Below, in pieces: positions 52,765 to 60,502 of a stretch of DNA of 64,000 nt. The stretch covers positions 2,604,001 to 2,668,000 of the forward strand of contig NZ_CP064031.1 of the NCBI RefSeq assembly GCF_049532895.1, written 5' to 3'. The first letter of the stretch is position 1; each line of letters opens with the position of its first letter. Both the position numbers and the translations under genes were made by a program. The notes under the pieces are model-generated. The model saw only the letters and a list, made by a program, of their open reading frames with translations. It was not told the origin of the DNA and did no database searches. The DNA is from Dyella_B acidisoli (GTDB lineage Bacteria; Pseudomonadota; Gammaproteobacteria; Xanthomonadales; Rhodanobacteraceae).

Positions 52765-54834
52765 TCAAAACGTCAAGCCCATACGTCCGTATACGTGGTA
52801 TCCGTGACGGTCCGTCGCTTGCTGACTGCCAAGCGGAATCGCACCGTCCAGATGGAATTCGAGGTGGTGGAACTGCGGCAGGCGGAAAATGAAACCAGCG
52901 CCCCAGCCACTGAAATTGACCGGTGGCGTGCCGTGCAGATCCGCGCCAGCCGCGAAACCGCGCGCGTAATCGAAGAAAGTTTCCAGTTCCAACAGTTCAC
53001 GCCATGGTCTGGCGTAGAACGGCGAGGTGACGTTGCCGAAACCCGGTGCATCCACGTGGTATTCAACCGATGTGTAATAGCCGCGATCCGTCAAACCATC
53101 GGCAATGGGATAGGCGCGCACGCTGTCCGGACCGCCGATGACGAACTGCTCCATCGGCACCAGCGCATCCGGTGTCCATTGACCGTTGAACTTGAAATAC
53201 AGACGCTGTGACTGCGTGAGGAACTGCAAGCGCGTGTAGCCGATCTTTGCCACGGTGAAGTCGTGCGCGTGTTTGGGGCTGACTAGATCCGGATCGTGTG
53301 TCTGGTCGTCCAGCGACTTGCGCACGCTTACCTGCAACAGATCGACGCCTTGGAAACGTCGATCGGTATGGTTCATCGCATAGGAAAGTTCGAGCAGGTT
53401 GAACTTCTCGTCCGACAACTGCAGACCCAGCGTGCTCAACTTCGATTGCTCGCGGATCACGTGCAGCGACGTCTGCATCTTCATGTCGTCGGTATTGATG
53501 AACTTCCAATCACTGCCGGCGTAATACGTGGTCGTCGGGCCACGCACTTTCAGCGCCGCAAAGCCGTCGGAACTGATCTGCAACTGGCTGCGCGTGCCGC
53601 CGAGAGTCATGCTCAAACCGGGCACCACCACCAGCGGCGCGGTGTAGTTGAGCGAGCCATACGCGTTCTGGTTCGGGTCGAGCGCATAGTTCGCATTGGC
53701 CGACAACGTATCGCCAATACCCAGCGGGCTGTTCCAGGTGACACCGCCTTGCACGCGATAACGCCCGGTGAGCGGCGTGCCGTAGTTATCAGCGCCGGTG
53801 GTGAACGTGAAAGGCATCGGCGCTTCGCGCGCCACCATCACCAGATCGGTGTCGCCGGTCTGACGACCCGGCTGGAACGTCGACGCCACCGATACGCCCG
53901 GCAGATCGCGCACGTACAGCAGTGCCGAGTCCACCGTGCTCTTTTGCAGCGGCTCACCCTTGAGCTGCTGGGCAGGTGCAGCGATCACGCTGGCGTAATA
54001 ACGCTTGTTGCCTTTGACGATGATGCGACCGACGCGACCTTCGAGAATCTGGATCTGTACTTTCTGGTCATTGCCGATCGTCTGCGCTGGTAGGAATGCG
54101 CTGGTCAAGATGAAGCCGGCTTTACGGTAACGGTCGGTAACCTTGTCCGCCACACCCTGCATCTGCGCGAACGTGAGCATCGCCGGCTGGTCGGCGCTGC
54201 CGCCCAGCTTCTTGTACTCCGCATCGGCCATCGCCTGGATGGTGTCGAACGTGATACCCGCATCGGGATGATCACCCACGCCATCGACGTGAAAACCGCG
54301 TACGGCGATGCGCTGCGCTGCTGCGTTGCCTTCGCGCTCTTTCACTGGCGGTACTACGCCGCTCTCGCTCGGCGCCGAGGCCAAAGCAGCGGTGCCTGCT
54401 GCGGTGGCTGCGGGCACCGCGCTGGCGGCAGCTTCGGCATTACCGCTGCTAGCTGCATTCGCGCCCGCTCCAAAACTGTAAGTAACGAACTGGTCGGCTA
54501 AATAGGCATGTGCCTGTGGATAGCCGGCCTTGTTCAATGCTGCAGTGATGCGATCAGCCAATGCCTGCAACTGCGCATGCGTGAGCGCGTTTGCATTGCC
54601 GGCTGTAGCCGCTGCTTTCTGATATTCGCCGTCGACGATCTTCTGGATATCCGGTGACGATGCCGGTACCCCGCTTACTAGGATGTTCTGCGCAGCCGCG
54701 GGAGCGCCACCTTGCGCCCACGCCCTGCCGCCACCCAATGCCAAAGCCAATGCTGCTGCCATGCATGCAATCCGCACGATACGTATCCTCTGAATCGAAA
54801 CGCGGTGGTGTATATGGGTCGGGAGAGCGCTCAT
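52765..54834 (-). CDS. TpsB outer-membrane transporter (ShlB/FhaC family)
   Basis: A 689-residue Omp85-superfamily pore that exports the TpsA protein. Signal peptide (MAAALALALGGGRAWAQ) is followed by a first POTRA-like unit (about 50-115), an alanine-rich linker (about 120-165), then one or two further POTRA units (QRIAVRGFHVDGVGD, VGRIIVKGNKRYY). The 16-strand barrel starts near residue 345 (FTFTTGADNYGTPLTG) and has the SVRAY motif in its C-terminal part, ending GYHVYGRMGLTF with terminal Phe. The ATG at 54834 follows AAGGGGAG. The adhesin gene follows it by 11 bases, so they form an operon. Confidence 0.92.
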   Translation of the reverse strand: MSALPTHIHHRVSIQRIRIVRIACMAAALALALGGGRAWAQGGAPAAAQNILVSGVPASSPDIQKIVDGEYQKAAATAGNANALTHAQLQALADRITAALNKAGYPQAHAYLADQFVTYSFGAGANAASSGNAEAAASAVPAATAAGTAALASAPSESGVVPPVKEREGNAAAQRIAVRGFHVDGVGDHPDAGITFDTIQAMADAEYKKLGGSADQPAMLTFAQMQGVADKVTDRYRKAGFILTSAFLPAQTIGNDQKVQIQILEGRVGRIIVKGNKRYYASVIAAPAQQLKGEPLQKSTVDSALLYVRDLPGVSVASTFQPGRQTGDTDLVMVAREAPMPFTFTTGADNYGTPLTGRYRVQGGVTWNSPLGIGDTLSANANYALDPNQNAYGSLNYTAPLVVVPGLSMTLGGTRSQLQISSDGFAALKVRGPTTTYYAGSDWKFINTDDMKMQTSLHVIREQSKLSTLGLQLSDEKFNLLELSYAMNHTDRRFQGVDLLQVSVRKSLDDQTHDPDLVSPKHAHDFTVAKIGYTRLQFLTQSQRLYFKFNGQWTPDALVPMEQFVIGGPDSVRAYPIADGLTDRGYYTSVEYHVDAPGFGNVTSPFYARPWRELLELETFFDYARGFAAGADLHGTPPVNFSGWGAGFIFRLPQFHHLEFHLDGAIPLGSQQATDRHGYHVYGRMGLTF

Positions 54835-55046
54835 GCGCTCCCCTTCAATCGACTTTTTCTAAACGGAACCCCTTGCTGCGGAGCGCACGCTTACCTTGGT
54901 GCGTCCGTTTGTCCCCCATGCGCCCGCCAATGAAACGTGGCGCGTGTCTGCCTATGATGCCTCCATTCGATACCGTGTTCCAAGTCGCGCTTTTTACTTT
55001 CCTAATGTTGTTGCGGCATTACTCTTGCTTTAAATCCCGTCGCCCG

Positions 55047-55118
55047 TAAGCGGGGTTGCAAACCTCAACATCGCCGTGTTTGAGAGCTCGCCAGGTTGGG
55101 GTTGGCAACTCTACCTAC
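55047..55118. repeat. REP double-hairpin element, copy 8 (decayed)
   Basis: GTAAGCGGGGTTGCAAACCTCAAC and right arm GTTGGGGTTGGCAACTCTACCTAC; several stem mismatches. It is the only feature I see in the 323-base gap 54835-55157, apart from the presumed promoter of the TpsB gene. Confidence 0.6.
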
Positions 55119-55157
55119 GTCCTTGTTCCGACAGCATAAGCCTGCCTATGTATGGTC

Positions 55158-55391
55158 TTAGAGGGGCGTGCGGGAGAAGTTGGTTACACCTGCTCCGAAT
55201 ACCGGAAGAGCGGCCTCTTTGACCTTATTGATCAACAATCGCAAGGCAATGAGATCGTTGCCATAATCGGCAACTTCGTCATCATCCTTCGATGTTTCAC
55301 AGATATGCGCCCATTTCGCATCCAGCTCTGCGAGGGCTTCGAGGATCAACTGTGCCTCACCGGCAACCAAGGGCAGTTCGATCTGTCTCAC
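55158..55391 (-). CDS. putative immunity protein (Tsi2-like)
   Basis: A 77-residue acidic protein, mostly helical (LILEALAELDAKWAHICETSKDDDE, then NDLIALRLLINKVKEAALPVF). Its length equals that of Tsi2 from Pseudomonas aeruginosa and the two-helix plan is similar, although sequence identity is low. Its GTG start overlaps the toxin's stop codon (GTGA at 55388-55391), the usual arrangement for an effector and its immunity protein. Assignment rests on size, order and the toxin match. Confidence 0.6.
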   Translation of the reverse strand: MRQIELPLVAGEAQLILEALAELDAKWAHICETSKDDDEVADYGNDLIALRLLINKVKEAALPVFGAGVTNFSRTPL

Positions 55392-55765
55392 GCCATCTTT
55401 CCTTCTTTCTTGAACACGCGCGTTGCTTTGAGGGCAAGTTCTTCGAGCAGCCCTTTGTATTTATCAACAGGCATGTTTTGAGCGGGGGCTATACAAAAAT
55501 GATGGGGTCTGTCGTTGACGAGCTTCAGGCCAACGGGCAATGGTGTGTTAGGAGGGAAACGCCACACCCATCCTGACATAGGAGAAGCCATGACGCCTTC
55601 CTTGTCAAAGACACTTATGCCCTTTCCGTTAGCGATGACGACGACAATACCGTTCAGGTCTGTTGTGTCCACGTCCCTAGGGCGAACATTCGACAACCTT
55701 GGGTTGTCGGTATTGCCTAAACGGAACACTTCCTCAGGAACAAGAAAAAACTCGCGATTGATCAT
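55388..55765 (-). CDS. putative T6SS effector toxin, Tse2-like
   Basis: A 125-residue protein. Its C-terminal two thirds align with my memory of Tse2 (P. aeruginosa): GKGISVFDKEGVM against GGTSVFDRAGVL, then PNTPLPVGLKLVNDRPHHFCI against DGTDIPPDLKVKQDS...HYTI, and AQNMPVDKYKGLLEEL against AKPMYREVLMGHL. Tse2 is a cytoplasm-acting toxin with an ADP-ribosyltransferase-like fold delivered by T6SS. The ATG at 55765 follows GGAGG at good spacing, better than the TTG six bases earlier. It lies in the T6SS region, directly before its probable immunity gene. Local base use is more AT-rich than in the flanking genes. Confidence 0.65.
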   Translation of the reverse strand: MINREFFLVPEEVFRLGNTDNPRLSNVRPRDVDTTDLNGIVVVIANGKGISVFDKEGVMASPMSGWVWRFPPNTPLPVGLKLVNDRPHHFCIAPAQNMPVDKYKGLLEELALKATRVFKKEGKMA

Positions 55766-55800
55766 TCTCAACCCTCCATGAGTAGCTTATTTGTTCGATA

Positions 55801-55820
55801 ACCACCTCATCTGAGGTGGT
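55801..55820. terminator. palindrome between T6SS operon and toxin pair
   Basis: ACCACCTCATCTGAGGTGGT, a nine-pair palindrome, ten bases after the stop of the 106-residue gene (minus strand). It may end the T6SS operon or act as an operator for the toxin pair, whose start is 36 bases further. Confidence 0.45.
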
Positions 55821-55829
55821 GGGTGGTGC

Positions 55830-56150
55830 TCATCTCATCTTCAGCAACCAATACAAAATCAGCACGCACAGCAATACGCCAATAACCACCACCGTAATCA
55901 ACTTCCACGCGGCATGCCGCGGCGGAAACAGGCCAGGCAACACGTCGCCATCCGACACCGACGCAGGTTCATGCGAACTGACCGCCTGACGCACGATGAC
56001 ATTGCGCGCGGTGACTACGTGGCTTTCCAATAATGCCCCGAGCAGATGACGGCGCCGCGACCGGTATTCCTCGCGGCTGATGCGGCCCAGGCGATGAGCA
56101 TCGTCCAATGCATGCAGGCTGTGATTGATATGGCGTTCGCGTTCGTTCAT
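55830..56150 (-). CDS. small T6SS-linked membrane protein
   Basis: A 106-residue protein: N-terminal helical SHOCT-like stretch (NHSLHALDDAHRLGRISREEYRSRRRHLLGAL), a variable middle, and a C-terminal membrane helix (AWKLITVVVIGVLLCVLILYWLLKM). The gene overlaps ppkA by ATGA, which places it in the T6SS regulatory operon. Perhaps a membrane partner of the PpkA kinase; I do not recognise the family. Confidence 0.6.
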   Translation of the reverse strand: MNERERHINHSLHALDDAHRLGRISREEYRSRRRHLLGALLESHVVTARNVIVRQAVSSHEPASVSDGDVLPGLFPPRHAAWKLITVVVIGVLLCVLILYWLLKMR

Positions 56151-59100
56151 TTGAGCTCTCTCAACACGCGGAAGCCCACATCTTTTTGCGCCGTACCGCT
56201 ATCGTCACGACGGCTGTTCACCGTGCAATCGGACCAATAGCTGTTGTAACTGCCACCGCGCACTGCCACGCCACCGCCTTCCGTGACCCATTCCCACACA
56301 TTACCTGTCATGTTCACCAAGCCCCATGGATTGGCCTCGCGCCCGCGCGCCGAAATCGGTGTCCCTGCACTATCACCACTGCCGGCCGTAGGCGGAATGC
56401 AGTTGCTGTCCGACGCTTGCGACCAGCTCCCGCCCGCCTTGGCGGCGTGCGTCCATTCTGCATCGGTCGGCAGCCGGTACACGTAGCCGCCGCTGGCCGA
56501 ACTCAGCCACGCCGCATAAGCCTTGGCCTGGGTCAGGCTGATGTTGCTGATCGGCAGGCTGCTGCCGTCCGGGTCGTCCACCGGCTTGGCCGAACACTGG
56601 CCGGTGGCGCTGCAGAAACGGTTGAATTCACCGACGGTGATTTCGGCACGCGAAAGCGCATAGGCCTTGCCGCCACTTACGCCGGGTATCACCACCAGCG
56701 GCGGGCCACGACGCTGGCCGAGCGCGTCGGAACAGACTTTGCCCTTGCCGATCAGATCAGGCTGATTGCAGGGATCGGAACTGGGGCCGGCCGGAGTCGC
56801 CGGCGCGGTGGCATTGGCGGTCGTTGCCACGCCAGTATTGGGCGCTGTGGTTTTGCCGTTCGCCCCAGGTTTCGCGCCCGTACCGGGCACGGCCGTTGGT
56901 TGCCCTGGCGTGTTGGTGGCGGGCTGGCCGGGATTGGTGGGCGATGGTGTGGCCGACGGTGTCGTGGCAGCCACTTCGGCCGGCTGCATGGTGGCGAGCA
57001 GATCGGCCAGCGTGCCTTGCAATTGACCGCGCTGTTTCAAATCCGATTCCAACTGCTTCAAACCATCCGGATCGGCCTTGCGTGCATCGGCCAGTTGCTT
57101 CTTCATGCGATCCAGATCGGCAGCAGCCACCGGCTTGCCACGTGCGTTCATCACCGTAGCGAGCAGGTCGTAGCGCGCTTTGGCATTGCGTAGATCACTG
57201 CGAGTGCCGAGCGTCTTGATGCCTTTGGTCAGTCCATCGGAAGCTGCCTGGTAACGGCCACGCTGAATCGCGTTGTCCGCCTGACGCAAGTAGGCATCGG
57301 CCAGCAGTTGCGGGCCGTCCTGAGTCAGGAATGGATTGTCCGGTTGCAAGGTGCGGATGCGCGCCAGTGCCTCTTCTGCCTTGCCGATATCGTTGGCCGC
57401 CGCGGCGCGCTTCATCGATTCGATGCGCGAGGTCACTTCGGCTGCGGCGCTTTCCTGATTGAGCTGCGCTTCTTGCTGCTGCAGCAACGTATCCAGGCGA
57501 CCGCGTTGCGCGCGTAGTGCGCTCGATTGCGGCGCATATTGCAAACCAAGGTTGACCAGGTTGCTGGCCTGCTGCAATTGCAGCGGATCGGTCTGCGTAC
57601 TGGCCTGCGTCGCGATGGTTGCGGCGAGGCTGTCGACCAGCTTGCGCGTATCGGGCGAATTGTCGTTGCGCAGCGCACCCATCGCATTGCTTACCGACTG
57701 CTGCCAATCCGCGCTCACGGCAGGCTTGGCGATCAAGTCAGCCAGCGTCTTGCGTGCTTCCGGCAGGTTTTGTTCCGGCTGCGTTGCTGCCACGGCTTGT
57801 GTTGCGTTCATGCCGACCAGTTGCGCCTCGCGCTGTTTCAAGCGTTGCGAATCCGGAAATAGCCGTGTGGCCAATGCCAGTTCCGACTTGGCTTCGTCGA
57901 CGCGGTTGGCGCTCATCGCATGGCCGATGGCGATGTCGTACTTCAGCTCCAGCTCGGCGTTCTTCAGCAAGGCGCTATGCGGATCGATGGCACGGATCTG
58001 GGCCAGCGTTTCCACCGCATTGTTAGGCTGGCTCTCGAAGATCGCCCCTGCATCGATGCGCTGCGTGAGCTGCGTGTCGAGCGTATTGAGCAGATCGTTC
58101 TTCTGTTCCTCGATCGCCGTGCGCTTGGTATCCAACGTGGGTGAATACAGTTTCAGCTGATCGCGCAACTGGAACACGTGCTGTGTACCGGCATAGTTGT
58201 AATGGTTCTGCGTCGGATTCCAATAGCTGTCGATGCGGCTGAGTAGATAGCTCTGGATCGCATCGCCTTGGTCGAGCACGATGCGCTTGCGCTCGTCGTC
58301 GCTCAAGCTATTCAACGCCTGCGCGGCCTGGTCTTCGTTGGCGTAATGATCGGGTACATTGAGCGAGAACCTGCCGACAATGCTCGCTACGTGCTGGTTG
58401 TGCAGGTAATGCGTCAATCCCCAGCCGGCACCGACCAGCAGCACCAGCGCACCGCCGCCATACGCCAGCTGCGGTCCGATGCGCTCACGCAGACTCAGCT
58501 CGCGCAAGCCTTCGACCAAGTCGACCGCATTTTTCAGACGCTGCTCGCCATGGAACGCGACGGCATCGCACAATGCTTTGTATTGGCGTTTGGTCAGGCC
58601 GGGCACCAGCGGCGGTTTGCGGCCTTCGCGCAGGGCCACTTCTGCACTGACTTTGTCGAACGGATGCTTGCCGGTCAGCAGCTCGAACGCGACGCAACCC
58701 AGCGCGTAGATGTCATCGCTGGGCGTGGGTTCCTTACCCTGGATCATCTCCAGGCTGGCGTACGCCGGCGTGAGCGCGCCGAGCGTGCCTGCATCGAACA
58801 GCGTCTGTTCGCCTGACGCATCGCTGGCATGTTTACCGGCGCGGGCGATACCGAAGTCGAACACCTTCGGCACGCCATCGCGTGTCACCATCACGTTGCC
58901 GGGCTTGAAGTCCGAGTGCACGACGCCCGCGCTGTGCGCACGCTTGAGTGCCCAGGCCATACCTTCGATCAGCAGACGCGCCTGGGACAGCGGTAGGCCG
59001 TTATAGGCCTTCTCGCGAATCAGTGCCTTGAGATCCTGGCCGTCGACGTATTCCATCGTCATGAAAACGATGGTGCCGTCCTTGTCGAAGTCGAACACAC

Positions 59101-59782
59101 GCACGATGTTGTCGTGCGCCAGCAATTGCGAGCGGCGCGCCTCGCGCTGCAGCGCAATCAGCGAATCGGGATGTCGGCGGAATTCGTCGTTCAGCACTTT
59201 CACCGCAACGTAAGGATCGCGGTCGCGCGCCTCCACCTTGCGTTCGTCGCGCGCCAGGTACACCACGCCCATGCCGCCGCGGCCAATTTCCCGCTCAAGC
59301 AGAAAGCGGCCTTTGAGCAGCATGCCAACCGTGGCGTATTCACCGCCTTCGACCTGCGATATGCGCTGCCAGGTGTCGCGATTGGAACTAGAGTTGCTCG
59401 TGTTCTGTTCGGTATGCGCAGGCCCGGTAGACGTTGGGCCTGACGCTGGTTTCACCACCGTCGCTTCGGCGTCCGACGAAGCGGGCGCCATCGCCGGCTT
59501 CACCTGCGTTACTTCGGCCGATTCCGTACCTGGTGTCTTGACCAGCGTGGCATCGTCAGACGATGGGCTGGCAGGCCGCTGTACCGCATGCAGCTTGGCA
59601 ATCAGCGCACGGGCGATATCCGGCGACAGCGTGCCCTCTTCCAGCATGCGTTCGAGCAGCGCGATGTCGGCACGGTAGTCCTCGTCAGGCTGCGAACCAC
59701 GCTCGGTCAGTGCTTGGAACAGCTCCGGCAGCTTGCGTCGGCGCGCGTTGAAGTCGTCGATTAGTTCAGCGAGGAAGCTCAT
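56147..59782 (-). CDS. ppkA: T6SS serine/threonine kinase PpkA with FGE-sulfatase-type domain
   Basis: A 1211-residue membrane kinase that controls T6SS assembly through threonine phosphorylation. N-terminal region with three spaced T-x-V-K motifs (T79, T92, T108). Kinase domain about 158-430: G-loop IGRGGMGVVYLA, catalytic loop VVHSDFKPGNVMV (Ser instead of Arg in HRD, so a non-RD kinase), DFG in VFDFGIA. One membrane helix (about 440-462, GGGALVLLVGAGWGLTHYL), a long periplasmic helical region, then a formylglycine-generating/sulfatase-modifying-type domain (about 990-1211) with RLPTDAEWTHAAKAGG, NVWEWVTEGG and DVGFRVLREL. It lies between pppA (9-base gap) and a small membrane protein gene. 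Confidence 0.93.
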   Translation of the reverse strand: MSFLAELIDDFNARRRKLPELFQALTERGSQPDEDYRADIALLERMLEEGTLSPDIARALIAKLHAVQRPASPSSDDATLVKTPGTESAEVTQVKPAMAPASSDAEATVVKPASGPTSTGPAHTEQNTSNSSSNRDTWQRISQVEGGEYATVGMLLKGRFLLEREIGRGGMGVVYLARDERKVEARDRDPYVAVKVLNDEFRRHPDSLIALQREARRSQLLAHDNIVRVFDFDKDGTIVFMTMEYVDGQDLKALIREKAYNGLPLSQARLLIEGMAWALKRAHSAGVVHSDFKPGNVMVTRDGVPKVFDFGIARAGKHASDASGEQTLFDAGTLGALTPAYASLEMIQGKEPTPSDDIYALGCVAFELLTGKHPFDKVSAEVALREGRKPPLVPGLTKRQYKALCDAVAFHGEQRLKNAVDLVEGLRELSLRERIGPQLAYGGGALVLLVGAGWGLTHYLHNQHVASIVGRFSLNVPDHYANEDQAAQALNSLSDDERKRIVLDQGDAIQSYLLSRIDSYWNPTQNHYNYAGTQHVFQLRDQLKLYSPTLDTKRTAIEEQKNDLLNTLDTQLTQRIDAGAIFESQPNNAVETLAQIRAIDPHSALLKNAELELKYDIAIGHAMSANRVDEAKSELALATRLFPDSQRLKQREAQLVGMNATQAVAATQPEQNLPEARKTLADLIAKPAVSADWQQSVSNAMGALRNDNSPDTRKLVDSLAATIATQASTQTDPLQLQQASNLVNLGLQYAPQSSALRAQRGRLDTLLQQQEAQLNQESAAAEVTSRIESMKRAAAANDIGKAEEALARIRTLQPDNPFLTQDGPQLLADAYLRQADNAIQRGRYQAASDGLTKGIKTLGTRSDLRNAKARYDLLATVMNARGKPVAAADLDRMKKQLADARKADPDGLKQLESDLKQRGQLQGTLADLLATMQPAEVAATTPSATPSPTNPGQPATNTPGQPTAVPGTGAKPGANGKTTAPNTGVATTANATAPATPAGPSSDPCNQPDLIGKGKVCSDALGQRRGPPLVVIPGVSGGKAYALSRAEITVGEFNRFCSATGQCSAKPVDDPDGSSLPISNISLTQAKAYAAWLSSASGGYVYRLPTDAEWTHAAKAGGSWSQASDSNCIPPTAGSGDSAGTPISARGREANPWGLVNMTGNVWEWVTEGGGVAVRGGSYNSYWSDCTVNSRRDDSGTAQKDVGFRVLRELK

Positions 59783-59791
59783 GGTGTGCGG

Positions 59792-60502
59792 TCAATCCTG
59801 CAGCCGCACGATCACGGCGGAAATGTTGTCGCGGCCAGCGCGGTTCAAAGACAGCTCAAACAACCTGGCCAGCAGCATCTGTGGATCGGTGTTCGTGCGG
59901 CATTCCTGATCAAGCTCCGCATCCGACAGCTCCTTGTTGATGCCGTCGGTGCAAAGCAGGAACGCCATGCCAGGACGGCTGCCGGCCACGACCCAATCGA
60001 CGAAGAGATGTTCTTCGGCACCGATCGCACGCGTAAGCACGCCGGCACCCGCCGGCTGCGACTGGCCGATCTGTGTGACGTCGTTCTTCAAGCCATGCAC
60101 GTGATCGCGCGTGATCTGCTGCAAATGCCCGTCTTCGAAGCAATAGGCACGGCTGTCGCCCACCCAGCCGCAGAGCACAAAATCCTTGTCGTGCACCAGC
60201 ACCACGACCGTGGAACCAATGACATCGACGTTGCGTTCCTGTGCTGTATGGCGCAGATCGGCGTTGACTTGAACCAGCGTGTCTTCGATCGATTCGACGA
60301 AATCGAACACGCTTTCAGGGCGTGGCAAAACGCGCAGGCGCTCAACGATCATCGTGCTGGCGTAATCGCCGGCCGAGTGGCCACCCAGGCCGTCGGCCAC
60401 CACCCACAGGCCGACATCTTCGCGCACGAGCACTGCATCCTCGTTATGTGCGCGAACTTTGCCGGTGTCGGTGTGGCCGACGGATTCATAGCGTAGCGTC
60501 AT
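59792..60502 (-). CDS. pppA: T6SS PP2C-type phosphatase PppA
   Basis: A 236-residue protein phosphatase that reverses PpkA action. PP2C signatures are complete: GHTDTGKVRAHNEDAV, WVVADGLGGHSAGDYAS (metal-binding Asp), CGWVGDSRAYCFEDG, LLCTDGINKELSDAEL and RDNISAVIV at the end. The ATG overlaps the stop of tagF (ATGA), and ppkA follows it by 9 bases. Confidence 0.95.
   Translation of the reverse strand: MTLRYESVGHTDTGKVRAHNEDAVLVREDVGLWVVADGLGGHSAGDYASTMIVERLRVLPRPESVFDFVESIEDTLVQVNADLRHTAQERNVDVIGSTVVVLVHDKDFVLCGWVGDSRAYCFEDGHLQQITRDHVHGLKNDVTQIGQSQPAGAGVLTRAIGAEEHLFVDWVVAGSRPGMAFLLCTDGINKELSDAELDQECRTNTDPQMLLARLFELSLNRAGRDNISAVIVRLQD

Noticed and set aside
56186..57193. Long plus-strand frames antisense to ppkA
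   Set aside because: Shadow frames of a high-GC gene; the minus-strand frame has clear kinase and FGE-type motifs.
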